This document shows positions 50,757-57,947 of a stretch of 64,000 bases of DNA, piece by piece (position 1 is the first letter of the stretch; each line of letters opens with the position of its first letter). The notes under the pieces were generated by a model that did not search any database, was not told the DNA's origin, and saw only the letters and a program-made list of their open reading frames with translations. Where the stretch lies: NCBI RefSeq assembly GCF_001427795.1, contig NZ_LMHJ01000004.1, positions 124,001-188,000 on the forward strand, in the 5' to 3' direction. Origin of the DNA: Nocardioides sp. Root682. GTDB taxonomy: Bacteria > Actinomycetota > Actinomycetes > Propionibacteriales > Nocardioidaceae. The position numbers were made by a program, and so were the translations under genes.

Positions 50757-50798
50757 GGTTGTCGCCCCTTCGGGACCCCCGATTGGTCCCCAATTGCA

Positions 50799-50851
50799 GT
50801 GTGCGCCGGTCCCGGGCGCGCCGCAAGGGCTGCTCGGGGACCGGCGCACAC
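50799..50851 (-). terminator. Hairpin terminator after the GAPDH gene
   Basis: GTGTGCGCCGGTCCC (50799-50813) and its perfect complement at 50837-50851 form a 15-bp stem with a 23-base loop, located 15 bases beyond the GAPDH stop. No T run, as is common for actinobacterial terminators. Confidence 0.6.
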
Positions 50852-50865
50852 GGGCGCTCGTGGGA

Positions 50866-52305
50866 TCAGACGCGGGGCAGCGTCGGGTACTCCACGCCCG
50901 ACACATACTGCACGGTGCGCAGCACCTGGCAGGAGTAGCCGAACTCGTTGTCGTACCAGACGTAGAGGATCGCGGAGTCGCCGTCGACGATGGCAGCGTT
51001 GCCGTCGATCACCGAGGCGGCGCGCGAGCCGATGAAGTCGGTGGACACCGCGTCGCTGGCAGTCGTGTAGTCGAGCTGGCGGCTCAGTGACCCGGTGAGC
51101 GACGTCTTGCGCAGGTGCTCGAGCACCTCGTCGCGGGTGGTCTCCCGCTTGAGCTGCAGCGAGAGGATCGCGATCGACACGTCGGGGGTGGGGACCCGGA
51201 TCGAGTTGCCGGTGATCTTGGCGTTGAGGTCCGGGAGCACCTTCGCGACGGCCGAGGCGGCGCCGGTCTCGGTGATCACCAGGTTGAGCGGCGCGGAGCG
51301 GCCCCGACGGTCGGCCGGGTGGTAGTTGTCGAGCAGGTTCTGGTCGTTGGTGAACGAGTGCACCGTCTCGACGTGACCGCGGCTGATGCCGAACTCGTCC
51401 TCCATCGCCTTGAGCGGCGGGACGATCGCGTTCGTCGTACAGGATGCACAGGACAGGATCTTCTCGTCGAGGTCGACCTCGAGGTGGTTGACGCCGTGCA
51501 CGATGTTGGGGACGTCGCCCTTGCCGGGCGCCGTGAGCAGGACCTTCGCGATGCCGGGGCGCAGGTGGTTGGCCAGGCCTTCGCGGTCGCGCCACTTGCC
51601 GGTGTTGTCGATCAGGATGGCGTCGCTGATGCCGTGGTCGGTGTAGTCGATCGTCGTCGGGTCGTTGCTGTAGATGACCTTGATGACGTTGCCGTTGGCG
51701 ATGATGAGGTCGTTCTCCTCATCGACGGTGATCGTGCCGTTGAACTGGCCGTGCACCGAGTCGCGGCGCAGCAGCGACGCGCGCTTGGCGAGGTCGCCCT
51801 CCCCGCCCTTGCGGACGACGACGGCGCGCAGGCGCAGGCCGTTGCCGGAGCCGGACTTCTCGACGAGGAGGCGGGCGACCAGGCGGCCGATGCGACCGAA
51901 GCCGTACAGCACGATGTCCTGCGGACCGGGGGCCGCGGTCTTGTTCTCGCCGGTCGCGTCGGAGAGCGCCAGGGCCGTGAACTCGGCCGAGCTGAGGTTG
52001 GTGGTCGACGCCTTGTAGGAGGCGAGGAGCAGCGCGAGGTCGATCTTCGCGGCGCCGAGGTCGAGCGCGGCGATGGCCTCGAGGAAGGGGAACGTCTCGG
52101 TGATCGACAGCTCCTCGCCCTCGATCATCCGGGCGAAGCGGTGGGTCTTGAGAATGCTGACCACCGACTTGTTCACCAGCGAACGGCTGTGCAGAAGGAT
52201 CGTGACGTCCTTCTCGCGGTGCAGCTTGCCGATGATCGGGATCGCCGCCTCGGCGAGCTCCTCGTGGTGCTTCCAGCGGTCGAACTTGTCCTCGGTGACG
52301 CTCAC
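50866..52305 (-). CDS. Glyceraldehyde-3-phosphate dehydrogenase (long actinobacterial type)
   Basis: 479 residues, about 130 longer at the N-terminus than classical GAPDH. The extension (DKFDRWKHHEELAEAAIPII) is typical of a second GAPDH found in actinobacteria. The NAD-binding start is VLYGFGRIGRLVARLL, the catalytic Cys lies in SCASCTTNAIVPPLKAM, and the C-terminal WYDNEFGYSCQV is invariant. GTG 52305 is preferred because AAGGGGA lies just upstream and family members begin at this point; an ATG at 52323 is in frame. It probably serves gluconeogenesis or a non-phosphorylating/NADP role; the direction is not determined by sequence. Confidence 0.92.
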   Translation of the reverse strand: MSVTEDKFDRWKHHEELAEAAIPIIGKLHREKDVTILLHSRSLVNKSVVSILKTHRFARMIEGEELSITETFPFLEAIAALDLGAAKIDLALLLASYKASTTNLSSAEFTALALSDATGENKTAAPGPQDIVLYGFGRIGRLVARLLVEKSGSGNGLRLRAVVVRKGGEGDLAKRASLLRRDSVHGQFNGTITVDEENDLIIANGNVIKVIYSNDPTTIDYTDHGISDAILIDNTGKWRDREGLANHLRPGIAKVLLTAPGKGDVPNIVHGVNHLEVDLDEKILSCASCTTNAIVPPLKAMEDEFGISRGHVETVHSFTNDQNLLDNYHPADRRGRSAPLNLVITETGAASAVAKVLPDLNAKITGNSIRVPTPDVSIAILSLQLKRETTRDEVLEHLRKTSLTGSLSRQLDYTTASDAVSTDFIGSRAASVIDGNAAIVDGDSAILYVWYDNEFGYSCQVLRTVQYVSGVEYPTLPRV

Positions 52306-52469
52306 GGCTTCCCCTTCGGTCATCAACAAAATCGCTCGATGGTAGGCCGGGAGACGGGGGCCGGGGGTAATCGTGCCGTGCGCTGGGACGGGGAAGGTGA
52401 CCAATCCCACCCGTGGCGCCGTCCGCCACGGGTCGTGGATGTGTCAACATCTTTGGCTACCATCGAAGG

Positions 52470-52946
52470 ATGAGTACGACGCGATGGCTCGACGCCGAGG
52501 AGCAGCGGGCCTGGCGGGCGTGGGTCGACCTCAACTCGCAGCTCACGGCCCGGCTCAACCGTGAGCTCCAGGCCGCGAGCGGCCTCTCCATCGCCGACTA
52601 CGAGATCCTCGTGGCGCTGACCGACCAGCGGACTGATGAGGGCGCCGACGACTGCTCGCTGCGGATGTTCGAGCTCGGCGAGCGGCTCCAGTGGGAGAAG
52701 AGCAGGGTCTCCAAGCAGATCACCCGGATGGAGGCCCGCGGCCTCGTCGTACGACGGCACTGTGCCGACGATCGTCGGGGAGCCTTCGTGGACCTGACCG
52801 AGGAGGGCATGGCCGCGATCGCGGCCGCGGCCCCCGGTCACGTGGAGCTGGTGCGCGAGCTGTTCTTCGAGGGCATGGACCGCGAGCAGGTGGCGGCCCT
52901 CGCCGACTACGCCACCACGGTGCTCGCCCGCCTGGCTTCCGACTGA
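52470..52946 (+). CDS. MarR family transcriptional regulator
   Basis: 158 residues. Winged helix with SLRMFELGERLQWEKSRVSK and wing HCADDRRGAFVDLTEEGMAA. TACCAT at 52457-52462 can act as -10 box, putting the transcription start at or near the ATG, so the mRNA may be leaderless. The gene is convergent with the KstD-like gene. Confidence 0.88.
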   Translation: MSTTRWLDAEEQRAWRAWVDLNSQLTARLNRELQAASGLSIADYEILVALTDQRTDEGADDCSLRMFELGERLQWEKSRVSKQITRMEARGLVVRRHCADDRRGAFVDLTEEGMAAIAAAAPGHVELVRELFFEGMDREQVAALADYATTVLARLASD

Positions 52947-52947
52947 A

Positions 52948-54465
52948 TCAGTCGAGCATGTCCTCGACGGCGAGTGAGGCGAAGGCCATCGCCGCACCGA
53001 GCGGCGCGCCGGGGCCGGGGTAGGCGGAGCCGAACACCGAGGCCGTCGAGTTGCTGGCGGCGTACAGGCCCGGGATGGGTGTACCGGCCTCGTCGAGGAC
53101 CCGTGCCGATGCGTCGGTGACCAGGCCGCCCTTGGTGCCGAGGTCCGACAGGACGAACTTCGCGGCGAAGTACGGCGGCTGGTCGAGCGCGACCAGCGCC
53201 TTGTTGGGCTTGCCGGCGCTCGCGAAGAACGTGTCGTACTCGTCGGTTCCGCGACCGAAGTCCTCGTCGACACCGGTGGTGGTGAAGCCGTTGAAGCGCT
53301 CGACGGTCGCGGTCAGGGCGGCTGCCTCCAGGCCGGCCGCCAACGCGAGCTCCTCGATCGAGTCGGCCTGCACCCAGGTCCCCGCGGCGAGGTGCTCGGC
53401 GCGGTCCCCCTCGGGGATGGCGATGGCCGGCAGCGCGCCGCCCTCGCGGGAGTCGAACACGAACCAGGAAGGCGTGCGGGCGGCGGACTCGGCCATCACC
53501 CGGCCGAACTGGTCGTAGGGCAGGCACTCGTTGCCGTAGCGCTGTGCCGACTGGTCGACCATCAGGCCGCCGCGGAAGCCGAGGGTGAAGGCGCCGCTGC
53601 CGTCGGGCTGCAGCAGCCCGGGGCAGAACCAGCCCTCGCCCGACCAGTCGGTGGCGCCCCCGATCGCCGCAGCGGCGTCGATGACCTCGCCGGTGTTGGT
53701 GCCCTGCGGCGCCATGGTCCACTCGGCGCGGCCGGGCGTGCCGTGCTCGGCCCGTCGTTCGGGGCTGCCCTCGAACCCGCCGGCGGCGATCAGGACACCG
53801 CGCGTCGCGGTGATCTCGACGGGGCCGTCGGGGCCGTCGGCGATGACGGTCGTCACCCGACCGGTCTCGTCGCGCTGGAAGCCCGTCACGTGGTGACCGG
53901 TCGCGATCGTGCCGCCGTCACGCAGCACGATGGCCGCGAGCCGGCCGATCAGGGACTGCCCTCCGGACAGGGTGTTACGGCCGCCCTCGCCGGCCCGGTC
54001 ACGCTCGACCGGCGGTCGCAGCAGCTCGCCGACTGCGGGATGGAGGTCGGCCCGCTTGATGTTCTTCGGCTGGATGGAGCGGCCCATCGGCACCCGGCCG
54101 GGGGCGTCGTAGTACTCCGAGAACGGGATCCACTCGAAGTCCATCAGCTCGTCGGCCTCGAGCTGCGCGACCAGCTTGGGTGCCTGCGCCAGCAGCGCCT
54201 CCACCCGCTCCTGGTCCGCCTCCTTGAGGACGGCAGCGAGGTAGGTGCGCGCTCCCTCGGTCGAGTCCGGCAGGCCGGCCCGTTGCTGTACGTCGGTGCC
54301 GGGCAGCCAGCAGGCGCCGCCCGAGTACGCCGACGTGCCGCCGATGAGCGGTGTCCGCTCCAGCACCAGGGTGCTCAGCCCGGCCTTGGCTGCGAGGGCG
54401 GCACCGGTCAGGGCGCCGCCGCCCGTCCCGACCACCACGACGTCGTACTCCTGCTGCAGGTCCAT
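52948..54465 (-). CDS. FAD-dependent oxidoreductase (3-ketosteroid delta1-dehydrogenase-like)
   Basis: 505 residues. The FAD motif VVVVGTGGGALTGAALAAKA at the N-terminus, GGTSAYSGGACWLPG, VLIAAGGFEGSPE and the C-terminal YPGPGAPLGAAMAFASLA (with the Tyr and Gly residues of the KstD active site) put it in the KstD/fumarate reductase flavoprotein group. It would introduce a double bond next to a ring ketone in KstD proper. Close relatives act on other cyclic ketones, so the substrate is open. It stands alone here, convergent with marR. Confidence 0.85.
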   Translation of the reverse strand: MDLQQEYDVVVVGTGGGALTGAALAAKAGLSTLVLERTPLIGGTSAYSGGACWLPGTDVQQRAGLPDSTEGARTYLAAVLKEADQERVEALLAQAPKLVAQLEADELMDFEWIPFSEYYDAPGRVPMGRSIQPKNIKRADLHPAVGELLRPPVERDRAGEGGRNTLSGGQSLIGRLAAIVLRDGGTIATGHHVTGFQRDETGRVTTVIADGPDGPVEITATRGVLIAAGGFEGSPERRAEHGTPGRAEWTMAPQGTNTGEVIDAAAAIGGATDWSGEGWFCPGLLQPDGSGAFTLGFRGGLMVDQSAQRYGNECLPYDQFGRVMAESAARTPSWFVFDSREGGALPAIAIPEGDRAEHLAAGTWVQADSIEELALAAGLEAAALTATVERFNGFTTTGVDEDFGRGTDEYDTFFASAGKPNKALVALDQPPYFAAKFVLSDLGTKGGLVTDASARVLDEAGTPIPGLYAASNSTASVFGSAYPGPGAPLGAAMAFASLAVEDMLD

Positions 54466-54526
54466 GCCGAAACGATAACGTGTTCTAGTTGTCGGTGGGG
54501 TGGGTCGGCCGGTCAGTGGCGGCTGG

Positions 54527-54649
54527 TCACCCCTGCCGCCCCTTGAAGCGTGGGTCCTGCTTGTTGATCACGTAGGTCCGGCCGCGCCGGCGCACCACTT
54601 GGGCGCCAGGCTTGGACTTGAGCGAGCGCAGCGAGTTGCGGACCTTCAT
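54527..54649 (-). CDS. rpmJ: 50S ribosomal protein L36, zinc-free form
   Basis: 40 residues: MKVRNSLRSLKSKPGAQVVR, then the RGRTYVINKQDPRFK ending. It has no Cys, so it is the C- paralogue (YkgO type) made under zinc limitation. Its start overlaps the L32 stop (ATGA). Confidence 0.92.
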   Translation of the reverse strand: MKVRNSLRSLKSKPGAQVVRRRGRTYVINKQDPRFKGRQG

Positions 54650-54843
54650 CGGCCCCTCCTTCGGGTCGGGCGCCCGGTGCGCGGGTCGACGAGACCGTCC
54701 ATCACGGCGCCCACCAGTCGTCGCGGGACACGGTGCAGGACGCCTTCGATCGTGACCGGGACGAGGTCGGGTGCGGTCGCCCTCCACTGCGAACGGCGGT
54801 GCCGGGTGTTGCTCCGCGAGGTACGGCGCTTCGGGACCGCCAT
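54646..54843 (-). CDS. rpmF: 50S ribosomal protein L32, zinc-free form
   Basis: 65 residues beginning MAVPKRRTSRSNTRHRRSQW, the L32 signature. The zinc-binding Cys of standard L32 are absent. Coupled to the Mrf-like gene upstream (TGATG) and to L36 downstream (ATGA). Part of the locus controlled by the Zur-like box at 55995-56013. Confidence 0.9.
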   Translation of the reverse strand: MAVPKRRTSRSNTRHRRSQWRATAPDLVPVTIEGVLHRVPRRLVGAVMDGLVDPRTGRPTRRRGR

Positions 54844-55916
54844 CACGCCACCTCTCGGATCGGGCCGAGCCACGGCTCGAACCCGTCCTCGCTCACCGAC
54901 CAGGTGCCGCGCTCGCCCGGGCGCACCAGCAGGTCGTCGAAGGACGCGCGCAACGATGCGGGAGCCGCGCCCACGCCCGTGATCACGAGCCGGGTGAACG
55001 GGTGCCTCAGCGCCCAGCCGGCGTGGTCGCCGATGCTGACCTGGCCACCGGCGCCGTCCCAGGTGAGTGCCCGGCCGGGGCGGGTCGGCAGCCAGAAGCA
55101 GCCGCGGGAGCGGTGTGCTCCTGCGCCCAGCAGCTCGAGCGATTCCAGGAGCCGCTCGGGGTGGAAGGCCTGCAGGGACTGGAGATCGAGTCGCCAGATG
55201 CCCTCGGTCCGGAGGTCGGGCAGGGCGTCGGTGCGGGTGGGTGAGGTCCACGCGTCGGTGCGCGTGTGCTGGTGGAGCCGCCCGGTGAGGGTGGCTCCGT
55301 CGAGTCCGTGACCGCCTTCGATGACGGCCGCGTCCGGGCGCGCGAGTGCGGTGACCAGGCCGTGCGCCACCGGGTCCACCTGGTTCCCGGCGTCGTCGAA
55401 GGTCACCACGTCGGCGTACTCCACCATCGCGGCGAGCACTTCGCCCACGCCTCGACGGTCGTCGTGCGAGCAGTGGTGGCCGCGATCGGCGAGCAGGTCG
55501 TCGCCGAGCAGGTCCCGCACCGGGTCCTGCGATCCGACGGCCGTGACGACTGCGGAGATCCGCATGAAGCGGGCCAGCCGGGTGTCCCAGGTCAGGACCG
55601 AGCAGAGGTGCGCTGCCTCGGCGCCGACGGGGAGGTGGGCCACGATGCTCTGCCAGCGACCGTCGCGTGCCAGGCGCTCCAGCGTCGGCACGATGTCCTC
55701 GCGGATCGCACAGCTGACGCAGGCGTGCTCGAGCAACGTCTCGTGGGTCTCGACGACGCCGGACAGGTCGCTGACGGTGCGCGTCAGCAGGCCGCGCTCG
55801 ACGTCGATGGCGTGGCGTACGGCGACCGCCCCGGGCAGGTCGAACTGCAGTCCCACCATTGTGGACGCCATGGCTTCGGGGTCGACTCCGGAGATCAGGA
55901 CGACAGGGACCCTCAT
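54843..55916 (-). CDS. CobW-like protein of the zinc-starvation locus (Mrf/COG0523-like)
   Basis: 357 residues. It resembles COG0523 proteins: RVPVVLISGVDPEAMAS at the P-loop position, HACVSCAIREDIVPTLERLA (in place of the usual GCxCC metal motif) and a CobW C-terminal domain (FHPERLLESLELL, LWD-like parts). The Walker A motif GxxGxGKS/T is missing, so GTP binding is doubtful. In mycobacteria a similar protein, Mrf, is encoded with C- ribosomal proteins and acts in ribosome hibernation during zinc starvation; the same role is inferred. ATG 55916 overlaps the stop of the 20-residue peptide. Confidence 0.75.
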   Translation of the reverse strand: MRVPVVLISGVDPEAMASTMVGLQFDLPGAVAVRHAIDVERGLLTRTVSDLSGVVETHETLLEHACVSCAIREDIVPTLERLARDGRWQSIVAHLPVGAEAAHLCSVLTWDTRLARFMRISAVVTAVGSQDPVRDLLGDDLLADRGHHCSHDDRRGVGEVLAAMVEYADVVTFDDAGNQVDPVAHGLVTALARPDAAVIEGGHGLDGATLTGRLHQHTRTDAWTSPTRTDALPDLRTEGIWRLDLQSLQAFHPERLLESLELLGAGAHRSRGCFWLPTRPGRALTWDGAGGQVSIGDHAGWALRHPFTRLVITGVGAAPASLRASFDDLLVRPGERGTWSVSEDGFEPWLGPIREVA

Positions 55917-55975
55917 GACTGCTGCGCTCCGCGCCCGGCCCGGTCGTCGTGGTGGCGGTGGATGCCCTGCTTCAT
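55913..55975 (-). CDS. 20-residue His-rich peptide at the head of the Zur operon
   Basis: It begins MKQGIHRHHDD and ends GAQQS. GGAGG lies 6 bases before the ATG, and its stop overlaps the Mrf-like start as ATGA. It is the first gene after the Zur-like box. The first six residues match the start of L31 type B ribosomal proteins (MKxGIHP), so it may be the remnant of a zinc-free L31 gene after internal deletion. Alternatively, it is a His-rich leader peptide that ties mrf translation to zinc. Confidence 0.6.
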   Translation of the reverse strand: MKQGIHRHHDDRAGRGAQQS

Positions 55976-55994
55976 GTCTTGCCTCCATGGTTAG

Positions 55995-56013
55995 AATGAG
56001 AATCGTTCTCAAT
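55995..56013. promoter_or_regulatory. Zur-like box controlling both divergent ribosomal-protein operons
   Basis: TGAGAATCGTTCTCA (55997-56011) with outer AA/TT extension; it matches the Zur consensus TGAnAATnATTxTCA at most positions and is symmetric around its centre. It lies between the His-peptide/mrf operon and the L28 operon, so one repressor dimer pair could shut both when zinc is plentiful. Confidence 0.8.
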
Positions 56014-56043
56014 CATGCCACATCCCACGAAGGAGGAACAGCG

Positions 56044-56277
56044 ATGTCCCAGGTGTGCCAGGTGACCGGCGCCCGACCGGCGTTCGGCAACAACGTGTCC
56101 CACTCGCACCGCCGTACCCGCCGGCGCTTCGACGTCAACATCCAGCGCAAGCGCTACTGGGTGCCCTCGCTCGGGCGTCACCTGACGCTGCGGGTGAGCG
56201 CCCGCGGCATCAAGACCATCGACCAGCGCGGGATCGAGACGGTCGTCGCCGGCCTGCGTGCCCGAGGGGAGATCTGA
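56044..56277 (+). CDS. rpmB: 50S ribosomal protein L28, zinc-free form
   Basis: 77 residues. SQVCQVTGARPAFGNNVSHS, RRFDVNIQRKRYWVPSLGRH and GIKTIDQRGIETVVAGLRAR are L28 hallmarks. Only one Cys remains, so no zinc site. RBS AGGAGG. First gene of the rightward operon from the Zur-like box; L33 follows after one base. Confidence 0.93.
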   Translation: MSQVCQVTGARPAFGNNVSHSHRRTRRRFDVNIQRKRYWVPSLGRHLTLRVSARGIKTIDQRGIETVVAGLRARGEI

Positions 56278-56278
56278 G

Positions 56279-56449
56279 ATGGCGAAGAAGGGATCCGACG
56301 TGCGACCGATCGTGAAGCTCCGCTCCACCGCAGGCACGGGCTACACCTACGTGACCCGCAAGAACCGTCGCAACGACCCCGATCGGATGACGATTCGCAA
56401 GTACGACCCCGTCGTACGACGCCACGTCGACTTCCGTGAGGAGCGCTGA
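56279..56449 (+). CDS. rpmG: 50S ribosomal protein L33, zinc-free form
   Basis: 56 residues: MAKKGSDVRPIVKLRSTAGT, YVTRKNRRNDPDRM and RKYDPVVRRHVDFRE. No Cys at all, the C- form. Its stop and the next start share one base (TGATG). Confidence 0.93.
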   Translation: MAKKGSDVRPIVKLRSTAGTGYTYVTRKNRRNDPDRMTIRKYDPVVRRHVDFREER

Positions 56450-56529
56450 TGGCCAAGCAGAGCAAGATCGTCGCCGACCGGCGGCGCCGGGCGCGCGAGC
56501 TGCCCGGGGTCACAAAGTCGAGCTGGTGA
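56449..56529 (+). pseudogene. rpsN: 30S ribosomal protein S14, zinc-free form, with large internal deletion
   Basis: Only 26 residues. The start MAKQSKIVADRRRR matches the S14 N-terminus and the end ELPGVTKSSW matches the extreme S14 C-terminus, in one frame. About 75 codons between them are missing compared with the usual 101 residues. The ribosomal binding core (the RNA-contacting and central parts) is gone, so it cannot work as S14. Coupled to L33. It is either a fresh pseudogene or a retained mini-peptide. Confidence 0.85.
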
Positions 56530-56544
56530 ACCCTTCCGGCTAAC

Positions 56545-56584
56545 GTCATGCGAACTGGTCGCTCCGGCGACCAGTTCGCATGAC
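56545..56584 (+). terminator. Perfect 17-bp hairpin ending the ribosomal-protein operon
   Basis: GTCATGCGAACTGGTCG (56545-56561), loop CTCCGG, perfect complement at 56568-56584. It lies 15 bases after the truncated S14 stop, without a T run. The next gene starts 22 bases further on. Confidence 0.7.
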
Positions 56585-56606
56585 TTCCCGACCAGGAGGA
56601 GCGCCC

Positions 56607-57818
56607 GTGGGTGCCGGACACAGCCATCGCGCCACCAGCGACACCGACGCCGACCACGTCAGCGTCGGTACGACGGCCCGGACCCTGCTGCTGGCCGGGC
56701 TCGGGATCGCGCTGCTCGCCACCCTCGTGGCCCTGGTCGTGTGGTGGCCGCCGAGTGACGTCGCCGACCGCGCCGCCGAGTCCGGGGGCGCCGCCGGCCA
56801 GTTCGCTGCTCCCGGCGTGACGTTCCCGAGCGGCGAGATCGTCTCGATCAGTGCGCGCTGCCCGGGCCGGGGGCTGCCCGACGGGTCGGGATGCAGCGAG
56901 CTCCGGGTCGAGGTCGACGGTGAGGGCGAGGTCGCCGTACAGGTCCCGCCGGAGGTGCTCGACTCCGGGATCGCCAAGGGCGACCACGTCGAGCTGCTGC
57001 GCACCCCGACTCCTGAGGCCGAGGACGGCCAGGAGGCGTCGTACTCCTACTTCGCGACCGAACGCAACGGCACCCTGGTCTGGCTGACGCTGTTCTTCGT
57101 CGTCGTGGTGATCTCGATCGCCCGCTGGCGCGGGGTGTTCGCGCTCGTCGGGCTCGCGTTCGGCGGCCTGGTGGTGTGGTGGTGGATGTTGCCGGCCCTG
57201 CTCGACGGGTCGCCCGGCGTCGGCGTCGCCCTCACCAGCGCGGCCGCCATCATGTTCGTCGTCCTCTACACGACCCACGGGTTCTCCCTGCGGACGAGTA
57301 CGGCGCTCGCCGGCACCCTCGTCGGGATCGTGCTCGCTGCCGGCATCGGCGTGATCGCGATCGGCGATGCGCACCTGACCGGCATCAGCGACGAGAGCGG
57401 CGCCATCCTCGCGACCTTCGGGACCCTGGACTTCCAGGCGCTGCTGGGCTGCGCCCTGGTGATCGCCGGGCTCGGTGTCCTCAACGACGTCACCATCACC
57501 CAGGCCTCGGCCGTGTGGGAGCTGCGGGCCGTCTCGCCGGAGGCGTCCCGAGCCGAGGTGTTCGCCAGCGCCATGCGGATCGGCCGCGACCACATCGCCT
57601 CGACGATCTACACGATCGTGTTCGCCTACGTCGGCACCGCGTTGATCCTGCTGATGCTGCTGCGGGTCTACGACCGACCGCTCATCGACCTGCTCTCGAC
57701 CGAACAGCTCGCCGAAGAGGTGATCCGGACCCTGGTCACCTCGGTCGGCCTCGTGCTCGCCGTACCCATCACGACGGCGCTGGCCACCCTCGTCGCCTCA
57801 CCCGCGCGCCCCGATTGA
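56607..57818 (+). CDS. YibE/F family membrane protein
   Basis: 403 residues from GTG 56607, which has GGAGG 7 bases upstream; an ATG at 56580 lies inside the hairpin and is unlikely. One N-terminal helix (LLLAGLGIALLATLVALVVW) is followed by an extracytoplasmic OB-like part and about six C-terminal helices with the YibE/F core (GLGVLNDVTITQASAVWELR). Proposed to be a permease-like protein of unknown substrate. Confidence 0.85.
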   Translation: MGAGHSHRATSDTDADHVSVGTTARTLLLAGLGIALLATLVALVVWWPPSDVADRAAESGGAAGQFAAPGVTFPSGEIVSISARCPGRGLPDGSGCSELRVEVDGEGEVAVQVPPEVLDSGIAKGDHVELLRTPTPEAEDGQEASYSYFATERNGTLVWLTLFFVVVVISIARWRGVFALVGLAFGGLVVWWWMLPALLDGSPGVGVALTSAAAIMFVVLYTTHGFSLRTSTALAGTLVGIVLAAGIGVIAIGDAHLTGISDESGAILATFGTLDFQALLGCALVIAGLGVLNDVTITQASAVWELRAVSPEASRAEVFASAMRIGRDHIASTIYTIVFAYVGTALILLMLLRVYDRPLIDLLSTEQLAEEVIRTLVTSVGLVLAVPITTALATLVASPARPD

Positions 57819-57947
57819 CTGACACTGTCGGCTTGCCGCCAGGCCAAGGTCCGCACAGCAAAAGTCGACTGCGGCGCGGCAGCGCGGCGAGAGCAGGTCG
57901 CTGGCAGCTTGCTGCCCAAAAAACCTGCGAAGACGCGTCTCGCGCAA

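Noticed and set aside
56580..56606. ATG 56580 as start of the YibE/F gene
   Set aside because: It lies inside the terminator hairpin and lacks a ribosome-binding site, while GTG 56607 has a strong one.
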